Below, piece by piece: positions 1-7,016 of a stretch of 32,058 bases of DNA. The stretch comes from an uncultured Prevotella sp. (GTDB taxonomy: Bacteria > Bacteroidota > Bacteroidia > Bacteroidales > Bacteroidaceae): positions 1-32,058 of the forward strand of contig CAJODF010000025.1 of the NCBI GenBank assembly GCA_905233555.1, in the 5' to 3' direction. Made by a program: the position numbers and the translations under genes. Numbering within the stretch: the stretch's first letter is position 1; every line of letters begins with the position of its first letter. The notes below the pieces were generated by a model. It saw only the letters and a program-made list of their open reading frames with translations. It was not told where the DNA came from and made no database searches.

Positions 1-693
1 GAAATAAATAGCACGGGGATTTGGTGTGTTCTTATAATATTCACCCAATCCTGCAATCAAACGATCGAAACCATGCCAATAATGCACTTCTGCGACACCG
101 ATAAGATGTATGGAGCCATCTTCGGATGGTTGGTAGTGATGAAGTGGAATACTATCCATATCAACACCATTACTGATTCGAATTGTTCGCTGTCCAAAAA
201 TCGTATCTGCATCCGAGAAAGTGACAACAGCATTCATCTGTTTATAAAGGCTACGACGGAATAGTTGATCTATTTTCAAGTTTATCCTTGTCATAAAAGG
301 GAAGCCAACAAATTCCTGATCGTAGGGATAAGTAGGAATCTCTGTCACAGCCTTAATGCCTAACTTCTTCATTTTCTTGAAGAAACGAATCAGAAAGGGT
401 GACGCATTCTGGAAACAGCGGGCATAAACAAACTGGATGCCGTTTTCCTTACAGTAATCATAGATACAATCGAAATCAATGCGCTGACGAAGACCTGCAA
501 GTGCGCCTGTTCCGTAGTCTTTAATGACTTTGTCATCGACATAACGGCAACGATGACCGTTAGCATCAAAGTCATAATAACAGAGGTGGACTTTGTAACC
601 ATTCTCACGCAGGCCTTTCACCTGATAATGGATTTTCTTACTGATGCCACTGACCTCTGAAAAACCGTGATAAACAAGGAACAGAATCTTCAT
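1..693 (-). CDS. GT4-type glycosyltransferase, partial (C-terminus beyond left edge)
   Basis: An uninterrupted reading frame runs on the minus strand from ATG at 691-693 to the first base, giving 231 residues and no stop, so the gene continues outside the window. The protein begins MKILFLVYHGFSEVSG, the usual first beta strand and glycine-rich loop of a GT-B glycosyltransferase. The acceptor-side Rossmann domain fills about residues 1-185. The sugar-nucleotide domain then starts with SIHLIGVAEVHYWHGFDRLI, the GT4 strand followed by a WHG motif that replaces the more common KG. No signal peptide is seen, so it is probably a cytoplasmic or membrane-peripheral enzyme of polysaccharide assembly. 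It is divergent from an acetyltransferase and a second glycosyltransferase. Donor and acceptor sugars cannot be told. Family confident, substrate unknown. Confidence 0.85.
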   Translation of the reverse strand, partial: MKILFLVYHGFSEVSGISKKIHYQVKGLRENGYKVHLCYYDFDANGHRCRYVDDKVIKDYGTGALAGLRQRIDFDCIYDYCKENGIQFVYARCFQNASPFLIRFFKKMKKLGIKAVTEIPTYPYDQEFVGFPFMTRINLKIDQLFRRSLYKQMNAVVTFSDADTIFGQRTIRISNGVDMDSIPLHHYQPSEDGSIHLIGVAEVHYWHGFDRLIAGLGEYYKNTPNPRAIYF

Positions 694-710
694 ATCAATA
701 TTATTTGTGG

Positions 711-742
711 CAAAATTATATAAAAATTTGGAACTATCCAAA
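711..742 (-). promoter_or_regulatory. Bacteroidota promoter for the left-edge glycosyltransferase
   Basis: Read on the minus strand, TTTG (739-742) is followed after 20 bp by TAATTTTG (711-718). This fits the Bacteroidota -33/-7 pattern TTTG-N19-21-TAnnTTTG. The -7 box lies 17 bp before the start codon at 693. It interlocks with the plus-strand promoter at 727-758. Confidence 0.65.
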
Positions 743-758
743 ATATTTTGTACTTTTG
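727..758 (+). promoter_or_regulatory. Bacteroidota promoter for the acetyltransferase-glycosyltransferase pair
   Basis: TTTG (727-730) and TACTTTTG (751-758) are separated by 20 bp, matching the primary-sigma promoter of Bacteroidota. The predicted transcript starts only about 10 nt before ATG 777, leaving little room for a leader. Confidence 0.65.
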
Positions 759-776
759 TCAACGTAAAAATGATGA

Positions 777-1373
777 ATGACGATGAATAACGAGGAGATT
801 AGAGGGAAATTCAAGGATAATCCGAGGCTGAAGGGGCTGGTGGATTGGCTGATCATGAACCCTGTGCAGACACGGCCAAGATGGTATGTGCGTATGTTAG
901 CACCGCTCTACCAGCACAGGGGGAAATGCTCGAAGATTCATCGTTCCGTCAGGATGGACACCCCGCCCTACCGCAAATTCTCGTTGGGTGACTATAGTGT
1001 CGTGGAGTCGTTTAGTTGTATCAACAATGCTGTGGGGGATGTCATTATTGGTGACCATACCCGCGTGGGACTGCACAACACAGTGATTGGACCCGTGACG
1101 ATTGGCAGTCATGTGAACCTGGCTCAGGGTATCACTGTGACGGCGCTTAACCACAACTTCGCAGAAAAAGGCCTGAGGATTGACGAGCAGGGGGTTTCTA
1201 CAAATCCTGTCACCATAGGTAATGATATATGGATTGGCGCCAATGCAGTGATCCTACCTGGTGTAACTATCGGGGATCACTCGGTGGTTGCCGCAGGCGC
1301 AGTTGTAACCAAGGACGTACCACCCCACACATTGGTGGCTGGTGTGCCCGCAAAAATCATCAAGGAACTATGA
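777..1373 (+). CDS. hexapeptide-repeat (left-handed beta-helix) O-acetyltransferase
   Basis: The 198-residue product has an N-terminal helical part (about 1-60) and then runs of hexapeptide repeats such as [35 protein letters not shown] and VTIGDHSVV, which build a left-handed beta-helix. The loop with ALNHNF around residue 125 carries the histidine expected to be catalytic in the maltose/serine/WcaF-like acetyltransferases. Such trimeric enzymes move acetyl from acetyl-CoA to a sugar or amino acid. Beside two glycosyltransferases a role in decorating a surface glycan is likely (inference). The ATG at 777 is chosen; ATG at 783, two codons later, is equally possible. Its stop overlaps the start of the next gene by four bases (ATGA), so the two are translationally coupled. 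Confidence 0.88.
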   Translation: MTMNNEEIRGKFKDNPRLKGLVDWLIMNPVQTRPRWYVRMLAPLYQHRGKCSKIHRSVRMDTPPYRKFSLGDYSVVESFSCINNAVGDVIIGDHTRVGLHNTVIGPVTIGSHVNLAQGITVTALNHNFAEKGLRIDEQGVSTNPVTIGNDIWIGANAVILPGVTIGDHSVVAAGAVVTKDVPPHTLVAGVPAKIIKEL

Positions 1374-2494
1374 GAATCGGTATCGAGGCACAACGCATTT
1401 TTAGAAAGAACAAGCACGGCATGGACTATGTGGTGCTCCAGGAGGTCAAGGAACTGCAGAAGATGAATACAAGGCATGAGTTTTTTGTGTTTGTGGCGCC
1501 AGGCGAGGATCCCTGTCTGAAGGACTCACACAATGTGCATGTCATCGAAATTGGCAATGGTTTCTATCCGCTCTGGGAACAATATGCGCTGCCAAAGGCT
1601 GTCAGTGAACTGAATCTGGACCTGTTGCATTGTACCAGTAACACAGCACCTCTACGGTGTAAAATCCCTATGATCCTGACCCTGCATGACATTATCTTCC
1701 TAGAACCAAGGGAGCGAATGAATGAGTCGATTTACCAAAATATGGGATGGTACTACCGTAAGATGGTGGTGCCCAAGATTCTCAAGAAATGCAAGCGCAT
1801 CATTACGGTGTCGAACTTTGAAAAGAACAATATCGTCAATACGCTTGGCATCCCAGAAGAAAAAATCGCCATGATCCATAATGGCTATACGGACTGGTTT
1901 AAGCCTTTAGAGGATATTGAGAATGTCTATCGGAAATACATCGATAATCCCGATTATTTCTTCTTCCTCGGCAATACGGATCCAAAGAAGAATACCGAAC
2001 GGACGCTTATCGCCTACTCCAGGTATTTAGAGAAATCGAAATTCAAGCGCAAACTGCTGATGGCGGATCTCGACAAGCAGTATCTGAGTTATATCATCGA
2101 GCGGAATCAGATTGAGAACATCCGTGACATGATTGTCATGCCCGGCTATATCGAGAACAAAGACTTACCTTATATATATAATAATGCTTTCGCCTTCCTT
2201 TACCCGTCGTTAAGGGAGAGTTTCGGTATTCCACTTTTAGAGGCAATGGCCTGCGGTACGCCTGTCATCACATCTAACACATCGTCGATGCCGGAAATCG
2301 GTGGTCCACATGCAATTCTGATCAATCCTGAGAATCCCGACGAGATTACAGAGAAAATGCTGCAATTGGAAAATGACCGAGAGTTTTACAGCCGACAAGA
2401 AGAAATCGGACTGCAACAGGCCTCGTTGTTTTCTTGGCGACAGACGGCAGAACAATTACTGGAATTATACGAGGAAGTCTATAAAGAAATCTGA
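1370..2494 (+). CDS. GT4 family glycosyltransferase
   Basis: The product is 374 residues starting [20 protein letters not shown] at ATG 1370. An in-frame ATG exists further upstream, but 1370 overlaps the acetyltransferase stop (ATGA) and gives the normal GT4 N-terminus. The C-terminal Rossmann domain shows [16 protein letters not shown] for the nucleotide-sugar site and the E-x7-E motif in [18 protein letters not shown], the donor-binding hallmark of GT4. There is no signal peptide or membrane segment, so it is cytoplasmic and probably uses nucleotide-sugar donors for capsule, LPS or exopolysaccharide synthesis. The exact linkage is unknown. It faces the minus-strand gene ending at 2503 with only 8 bp between stops. 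Confidence 0.9.
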   Translation: MRIGIEAQRIFRKNKHGMDYVVLQEVKELQKMNTRHEFFVFVAPGEDPCLKDSHNVHVIEIGNGFYPLWEQYALPKAVSELNLDLLHCTSNTAPLRCKIPMILTLHDIIFLEPRERMNESIYQNMGWYYRKMVVPKILKKCKRIITVSNFEKNNIVNTLGIPEEKIAMIHNGYTDWFKPLEDIENVYRKYIDNPDYFFFLGNTDPKKNTERTLIAYSRYLEKSKFKRKLLMADLDKQYLSYIIERNQIENIRDMIVMPGYIENKDLPYIYNNAFAFLYPSLRESFGIPLLEAMACGTPVITSNTSSMPEIGGPHAILINPENPDEITEKMLQLENDREFYSRQEEIGLQQASLFSWRQTAEQLLELYEEVYKEI

Positions 2495-2502
2495 CCGAAG
2501 AA

Positions 2503-2838
2503 TCAGTCAAACAAACTCAATGAGAGATCCACCGAGGGTCTCTCTTCTTTTTCTTCTGCCACAGGTTCACGAAACTCCAATAGAAGTTGGCGGGCATCGG
2601 CATTATTTTGGGTGTTCAGACGATAATAACCGCGACGCCCCGTACTCTCTATCAGTGACTGGGTGGATTTAGAGTTTTTCAGAAGATACTGCTGGACATA
2701 GGACCGGATCTCTTCTATATCAGGTGAGGAGAACAAGGTGGAGTTCATGTTATAGAGATGCTTGACCAACAACTGGATGTTGATGCCCTTCTCTCCTACC
2801 TCGGTAAGAATCTGCAGTATCTGACGGTCGTATGTCAT
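2503..2838 (-). CDS. small hypothetical protein, possible winged-helix
   Basis: A 111-residue acidic-tailed protein with no signal peptide. Residues 1-75 look like a compact helical domain (RQILQILTEVGEKGINIQLL, then IRSYVQQYLL) followed by a short beta hairpin (TGRRGYYRL) that resembles the wing of a winged helix. Residues 80-111 are acidic and probably disordered, ending in SLSLFD. I do not recognise a named family, so DNA binding is a guess from secondary-structure pattern. It lies just downstream of a terminator that closes the preceding winged-helix gene. Its own promoter is not evident, so it may depend on read-through. Confidence 0.65.
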   Translation of the reverse strand: MTYDRQILQILTEVGEKGINIQLLVKHLYNMNSTLFSSPDIEEIRSYVQQYLLKNSKSTQSLIESTGRRGYYRLNTQNNADARQLLLEFREPVAEEKEERPSVDLSLSLFD

Positions 2839-2847
2839 AATGACTAA

Positions 2848-2882
2848 AAAAGGTCGGTAAAACCAGTGCTTACCGACCTTCT
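2848..2882 (-). terminator. rho-independent terminator
   Basis: On the minus strand AAGGTCGGTAA pairs with TTACCGACCTT across a short loop and is followed by a run of seven T. It lies directly downstream of the winged-helix gene at 2884-3198 and upstream of the small gene starting at 2838. Confidence 0.85.
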
Positions 2883-2883
2883 T

Positions 2884-3198
2884 TTATACTACGTTAATGG
2901 ACTTATGCCAATGTAACTTTCTCTCCATCGTTAGCAAGTTTGCCCTCCTTGAAGAGCCAACCCAGACCAAGAAGAGTCTCCTCGCCTTAGCAATCTCCTT
3001 AACGGTGAGAGCCTTACCTGCTGCTGCCAGAGCCTGATAAACATCTCCAGCCTTAAAACCAGCGTTCTCAGCGTTCACGGTGAAAACAGACTTTGCGGCT
3101 GCCTTAGGAGCAGCGGCCTTCTTAACGGTTGTGGTCTTCTTAGCGGCGGCTGCCTTTGTCTCGGTAGCCTTCTTCGCTGTTGCTTTCTTTTCTGCCAT
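2884..3198 (-). pseudogene. Ala/Lys-rich winged-helix protein (DUF2582-like) with C-terminal frameshift
   Basis: The protein starts MAEKKATAKK and has a histone-tail-like Ala/Lys/Thr-rich segment (residues 1-37). A winged-helix start follows (VYQALAAAGKALTVKEIAKA, 53-72). After residue 72 the reading frame continues with an unrelated tail, RRLFLVWVGSS and onward, to a stop at 2884. The other frame from 2983 reads EETLLGLGWLFKEGK, then LANDGEKVTLA and stop at 2903-2905, which is the expected C-terminus of this Bacteroidota family. Relatives as I remember them have a few residues (of the type AKxSxE) between the two parts. The change is therefore probably a small deletion with net loss of 3n+1 bases, which removes the turn before the recognition helix and shifts the frame. 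Ancestral extent would be 2903-3198. If this is not sequence error, the wing and recognition helix are lost. Confidence 0.8.
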
Positions 3199-3259
3199 AA
3201 TACTTAAATAATTAATACTCTAGTTTGAAGATTTATCCTTCTATCAAATTTTTCGAGTG

Positions 3260-3267
3260 CAAAAGTA
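3260..3267 (-). promoter_or_regulatory. -7 box of the winged-helix gene promoter
   Basis: TACTTTTG on the minus strand, about 60 bp before the start codon at 3198, matches TAnnTTTG. No well-placed -33 TTTG was found. Confidence 0.45.
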
Positions 3268-3322
3268 ACACTTATTTTTGATACAAATGACTGATTATTA
3301 GGCATTTTTAGCAAAATGTCAA

Positions 3323-5083
3323 TTATTCTTGATGTAAGTCAATCTTCAACTGCAACTCTTCCAGTTGTTTCGGGTCTAACTCACCAGGGGCATCCAGCAT
3401 CACATCACGGCCACTATTGTTCTTCGGGAAGGCAATACAATCACGGATACTGTCGAGGCCTGCCATCAAGGATACAAAGCGGTCGAGACCGAAAGCGAGA
3501 CCTGCATGAGGAGGTGCGCCGTACTTGAAGGCATTGATGAGGAAACCAAACTGAGCCATCGCACGCTCGGGGGTAAAGCCGAGAATCTGGAACATCTTTT
3601 CCTGTAGTTTTCCATCGTGGATACGAAGAGAACCACCGCCAACCTCAACACCATTACAAACGAAGTCATAGGCCACAGCACGAACCTTTTCAGGAACTGT
3701 ATCCAGCAGAGGTATATCATCGGGATTCGGCATGGTAAACGGATGGTGAGTTGCCATCAGACGCTGTTCCTCATCACTCCACTCAAAGAGCGGGAAATCA
3801 ACAATCCACAGACAGACGAAAGTATCCTTGTCACGCAGTCCAAGACGATCACCCATCTCCAGACGGAGTGTGCAGAGTTGGATGCGGGTCTTATTGGCAT
3901 TGTCGCCAGAAAGGATGAGTACGAGATCACCATCCTTGGCACCCATAGCTTCCTTCACCTGAGCCCAGACTTCAGGCGTGTAGAATTTATCGATGCTGGA
4001 CTTGACTGTTCCATCCTCATTGAACTTCACATAAACGAGTCCCTTGGCACCCACTTGCGGACGCTTCACAAACTCGGTGAGTTCATCGAGTTGCTTGCGG
4101 GAATAGTTGGCACAACCGGGCACACAGATACCGCCGATATATTTAGCATCATTGAAAACAGGGAAAGTACCAGTGCCTTTCAACTGATCCATCAGTTCCA
4201 CAAACTCCATACCGAAACGGAGATCAGGCTTATCTGAGCCAAAACGACGCATGGCCTCATGCCAGGTCATCCGCTGCAATGGGGGAAGTTCCACACCACG
4301 CACCTCCTTAAAGAGATGACGGGCCATATCCTCAAACAACTGGAGCACATCCTCCTGTTCTACAAACGACATCTCACAGTCGATCTGTGTGAACTCGGGT
4401 TGGCGGTCGGCACGAAGATCCTCATCACGGAAACACTTGGCAATCTGGAAATAACGGTCGAAACCTGATACCATCAGCAACTGCTTCAGTGTCTGCGGAG
4501 ACTGTGGCAGGGCATAGAACTGACCAGGATTCATACGGGAAGGAACGACGAAATCGCGGGCGCCCTCTGGTGTAGAACCAATGAGGATGGGTGTCTCAAC
4601 CTCAATGAAGTCCTTGCCGTCCAAGAAATTACGAATCAGGATGGTCATACGGTGGCGCAATTCGAGATTCTTACGAACAGCCGCACGACGAAGGTCCAGA
4701 TAACGGTACTTCATACGGATATCATCACCACCATCGGTATTGTCCTCGATGGTGAACGGCGGTGTCTGGCTTTCGCTCAGTACATTCAATTCCTTTACCA
4801 AAATCTCAATATCACCCGTAGGCATCTTGGGATTCTTGCTCTGACGCTCACTGACCTCACCCTTGACCTGAATACAGAACTCACGTCCCAACTTATTGGC
4901 ACGCTCACAAAGTTCTGCATCATCAGCCTCATTGAAAACCAATTGTGTCAGTCCATAACGGTCACGAAGATCGACGAAGGTCATACCTCCCATCTTACGG
5001 CTTCGCTGTACCCATCCGGCGAGTGTTACTACGCTACCGGCATCTGAGAGTCGTAACTCTCCGCATGTTTTGCTTCTATACAT
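3323..5083 (-). CDS. aspS: aspartyl-tRNA synthetase
   Basis: The 586-residue protein is full length for a bacterial AspRS, a cytoplasmic class II synthetase that charges tRNA-Asp. The N-terminal OB-fold anticodon-binding domain (about 1-105, with [20 protein letters not shown]) is followed by the catalytic domain. Motif 2 is [20 protein letters not shown] (208-227) with the nearby QPEFTQID. The bacterial GAD insertion lies about 290-420. Motif 3 is GLAFGLDRF near residue 540. It reads away from the DUF1573 gene and is preceded by its own promoter at 5112-5119. Whether it discriminates tRNA-Asn cannot be decided here; no asparaginyl synthetase or GatCAB gene is in the window. Confidence 0.98.
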   Translation of the reverse strand: MYRSKTCGELRLSDAGSVVTLAGWVQRSRKMGGMTFVDLRDRYGLTQLVFNEADDAELCERANKLGREFCIQVKGEVSERQSKNPKMPTGDIEILVKELNVLSESQTPPFTIEDNTDGGDDIRMKYRYLDLRRAAVRKNLELRHRMTILIRNFLDGKDFIEVETPILIGSTPEGARDFVVPSRMNPGQFYALPQSPQTLKQLLMVSGFDRYFQIAKCFRDEDLRADRQPEFTQIDCEMSFVEQEDVLQLFEDMARHLFKEVRGVELPPLQRMTWHEAMRRFGSDKPDLRFGMEFVELMDQLKGTGTFPVFNDAKYIGGICVPGCANYSRKQLDELTEFVKRPQVGAKGLVYVKFNEDGTVKSSIDKFYTPEVWAQVKEAMGAKDGDLVLILSGDNANKTRIQLCTLRLEMGDRLGLRDKDTFVCLWIVDFPLFEWSDEEQRLMATHHPFTMPNPDDIPLLDTVPEKVRAVAYDFVCNGVEVGGGSLRIHDGKLQEKMFQILGFTPERAMAQFGFLINAFKYGAPPHAGLAFGLDRFVSLMAGLDSIRDCIAFPKNNSGRDVMLDAPGELDPKQLEELQLKIDLHQE

Positions 5084-5111
5084 ATTTATATCGTTTTATC
5101 CTTTTGAGGTG

Positions 5112-5119
5112 CAAAAGTA
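5112..5119 (-). promoter_or_regulatory. -7 box of the aspS promoter
   Basis: TACTTTTG followed by CACC on the minus strand, 28 bp upstream of the aspS ATG. It matches the Bacteroidota TAnnTTTG box. The -33 region is T-rich with no clean TTTG at the usual distance. Confidence 0.6.
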
Positions 5120-5180
5120 CAAAAAAAACACAAAAAAGGGGAGAAAAATAATAAAAAAACTATTGCGGTAGCAAATTTTT

Positions 5181-5208
5181 CACTTTTCACTTTTCACTTT
5201 TCACTTTA
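5181..5208. repeat. heptad tandem repeat tract 1 (4 x 7 bp)
   Basis: Three exact CACTTTT units and one CACTTTA. The tract ends 5 bp before the -7 box of the DUF1573 gene and covers the place where the -33 element should be. It is in inverted orientation relative to tract 2 at 6892-6919. Confidence 0.85.
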
Positions 5209-5213
5209 TTTCG

Positions 5214-5221
5214 TATCTTTG
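5214..5221 (+). promoter_or_regulatory. -7 box of the DUF1573 gene promoter
   Basis: TATCTTTG matches TAnnTTTG and lies 30 bp before ATG 5252. The -33 position falls inside the heptad repeat tract. Confidence 0.6.
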
Positions 5222-5251
5222 CCGCAGAAATTCATTAAAAACTGTTCGAAT

Positions 5252-5635
5252 ATGAAGAAGATTTTTGTAATAACACTGTTGCTCATCTGCGGAATGACTT
5301 CCGCAATGGCCCAAGAGATTAAGTTTGACAAACTGACACATAACTTCGGTACCTTCTCTGAGAAAGATCCCGTTGTGACATGTGTGTTCACCTTTACAAA
5401 TGTTGGAGATGCGCCTTTGGTCATCAACCAGGCTGTAGCCAGTTGCGGTTGTACGGTTCCTGAATACACAAAGACTCCCATTCAACCCGGCGAAAAGGGT
5501 GAGATCAAGGTGACCTACAATGGTACTGGTAAGTTCCCCGGACATTTCAAGAAATCCATCACTGTCCGAACTAATGGAAAAGTTGAAATGACCCGCCTCT
5601 ACATTGAGGGAGACATGACAGAAGCAAAAGAATAA
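5252..5635 (+). CDS. secreted DUF1573 domain protein
   Basis: A 127-residue protein beginning MKKIFVITLLLICGMTSAMAQ, a clear signal peptide cleaved after AMA or AQ. An in-frame ATG at 5219 overlaps the promoter -7 box, so 5252 is the real start. The mature part is one immunoglobulin-like DUF1573 domain with THNFGTFSEKDPVVTCVFTF and the typical ASCGCTVPEYTKTPIQPGEK motif, whose CGC pair is characteristic of the family. These proteins are abundant in Bacteroidota, periplasmic or surface-exposed, and of unknown function. It is a single-gene unit ended by the palindromic terminator at 5641-5660, facing the DUF3078 gene. Confidence 0.9.
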   Translation: MKKIFVITLLLICGMTSAMAQEIKFDKLTHNFGTFSEKDPVVTCVFTFTNVGDAPLVINQAVASCGCTVPEYTKTPIQPGEKGEIKVTYNGTGKFPGHFKKSITVRTNGKVEMTRLYIEGDMTEAKE

Positions 5636-5638
5636 CAG

Positions 5639-5666
5639 AAAGCCCCGCTCGAGCGGGGCTTTTTCT
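5639..5666. terminator. bidirectional rho-independent terminator
   Basis: AGCCCCGCTC followed by GAGCGGGGCT is a perfect 20-bp palindrome (5641-5660) with A-rich sequence before it and a T run after it. It can stop both the DUF1573 transcript and the convergent DUF3078 transcript. Confidence 0.9.
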
Positions 5667-5668
5667 TT

Positions 5669-6865
5669 TTAGAAGGTGTAGTTGAATCCTATCGAACTAT
5701 ATTCCTTAAACTGCCAGTAGCCAAGATCGGAATCTCTGTTGCCAGAATCATCAAATCGGGGATATAGGAATATATTGGCACTGATATACTTGCTGACCTG
5801 CAGGGTAAAGGTGTTCTCCCATTCTATCTCTGCACGCTTATAAGAAGTGAAGGCATAGAAACGACTCTTCCATTTAATCACCTCGTTCAATTTCCACTCC
5901 AGATCAGCCGTTATCTGGGAACCGAAGTCAACCAAAGAATGTTTCCCATCGTCGATACCATAACGTGTAGGGAACCAGGTTTTTCCATCAAAATAAGAGC
6001 GACCCACATAACGGTAGTTCACTGCAAAGGGCGACAAGTTGACGGTTCCCGTCAGTTTCTTGTCGAAAGCCTCTACCTTATAGTCCATACCAAGACCGAG
6101 GTTCAGGTTGAATGGAGACATGAAATCGGAATAAATCTTTGCATCATTTGCCTTGAGACCTCTCGTAAACTGGGTGTAGGCAAGCAACTGAAGGGTATAA
6201 TACCATTTCTTGGTTGCTTCCAAACCAAGTTTACTTGTATATCGAATCAGGTCTTCATTCGTTTTGAACTTATTCACGGAATCCGTACGTGTACGCTGGA
6301 AACCGAGTTTCAACTCCAATTTATTATCCCACTTCCACTTATTCTTATTGTCATAGTTCGCCTCAAGCGTCAAGGCACCCACGGCAGAATAGTTGGATTC
6401 ACCACCCTTGTACCAATTACCTGACACATAGTTCTGCATAAACTGCAAGAAGCCGTCGCCCTTCTTAGTCCAGAACTTGGGCTTTTCGACCACGACCCCA
6501 ACTGGGGCATCATCAGGGGTATCAATGACGGGCGCCTCCACACGTTCGACATATTCCACCTTCTGTTCAATGGGCCGATCCACATCTTCACGGATGCCAC
6601 CAGTTTCCTGAAGTTCCGACTCATTACTCTCCACCAAGTCCGGACGATTCAGATAGACATTGAGCAGGGCTGCATCTACAGCATCTGCCACTTGATCCTT
6701 ACCTGCCGATTCAGAGTTGAGAGCCAACGACTTATCGGCCACATTATGATAAAAAGTCAGCGGAGCGAACAGACGATAATACCGTCCGTCGTTACCGTCA
6801 TTTTCCTGTGCGGCGCTTGCGCTGAGCGCTGAGACTGCCGCGAAAAACAAATATAGTTTTCTCAT
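5669..6865 (-). CDS. DUF3078 family outer-membrane beta-barrel protein
   Basis: The product from ATG 6865 is 398 residues, beginning MRKLYLFFAAVSALSASAAQ, a signal peptide. An in-frame ATG at 6934 would add 23 residues encoded by the heptad repeat and would lie upstream of the promoter box at 6875-6882, so it is rejected. After a low-complexity stretch (about 20-135) comes a DUF3078-type region starting FWTKKGDGFLQFMQNYVSGN. Alternating aromatic beta strands follow (WKWDNKLELKLGF, KWYYTLQLLAYTQF, VDFGSQITADLEWKL), ending in SIGFNYTF. A C-terminal aromatic residue is normal for a BAM-inserted barrel. Function is unknown; location in the outer membrane is inferred. Confidence 0.88.
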   Translation of the reverse strand: MRKLYLFFAAVSALSASAAQENDGNDGRYYRLFAPLTFYHNVADKSLALNSESAGKDQVADAVDAALLNVYLNRPDLVESNESELQETGGIREDVDRPIEQKVEYVERVEAPVIDTPDDAPVGVVVEKPKFWTKKGDGFLQFMQNYVSGNWYKGGESNYSAVGALTLEANYDNKNKWKWDNKLELKLGFQRTRTDSVNKFKTNEDLIRYTSKLGLEATKKWYYTLQLLAYTQFTRGLKANDAKIYSDFMSPFNLNLGLGMDYKVEAFDKKLTGTVNLSPFAVNYRYVGRSYFDGKTWFPTRYGIDDGKHSLVDFGSQITADLEWKLNEVIKWKSRFYAFTSYKRAEIEWENTFTLQVSKYISANIFLYPRFDDSGNRDSDLGYWQFKEYSSIGFNYTF

Positions 6866-6874
6866 AACTAGGTG

Positions 6875-6882
6875 CAAAGATA
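6875..6882 (-). promoter_or_regulatory. -7 box of the DUF3078 gene promoter
   Basis: TATCTTTG followed by CACC on the minus strand, 9 bp upstream of ATG 6865, so the transcript is nearly leaderless. The -33 region falls inside heptad tract 2. Confidence 0.55.
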
Positions 6883-6891
6883 ATAAAAAAA

Positions 6892-6919
6892 GTGAAAAGT
6901 GAAAAGTGAAAAGTGAATA
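6892..6919. repeat. heptad tandem repeat tract 2 (4 x 7 bp)
   Basis: Units GTGAAAA, GTGAAAA, GTGAAAA, GTGAATA. It is inverted relative to tract 1 (5181-5208). The two tracts bracket the convergent DUF1573/DUF3078 pair and both sit just upstream of an inward-facing -7 box. Confidence 0.85.
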
Positions 6920-6957
6920 ATTTGCTGCCGCCATAGCATTTTTTCCTTATTTTTTCG

Positions 6958-6965
6958 TACCTTTG
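6958..6965 (+). promoter_or_regulatory. -7 box of the yidC promoter
   Basis: TACCTTTG followed by CACC, 51 bp before ATG 7017. No TTTG is found at the usual -33 distance. Confidence 0.6.
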
Positions 6966-7016
6966 CACCTTGTTATACGCGAACATTAATTATAATAGGA
7001 AATAAAAGCATTAAAA

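Noticed and set aside
73..264. Plus-strand 63-residue open frame at the left edge
   Set aside because: It lies antisense to the open glycosyltransferase frame at 1-693, which has clear GT4 sequence; the plus frame has no recognisable features.
3617..4237. 206-residue plus-strand open frame
   Set aside because: It is the antisense shadow of aspS, a full-length and well-conserved gene.
5181..6919. CRISPR-like array from the repeated short units
   Set aside because: Units are 7 bp and directly adjacent with no spacers, and no cas gene is present.
6866..6934. N-terminal extension of the DUF3078 protein through the repeat tract
   Set aside because: It would place the start upstream of the -7 box and before a good signal peptide; the residues are just translated repeat.
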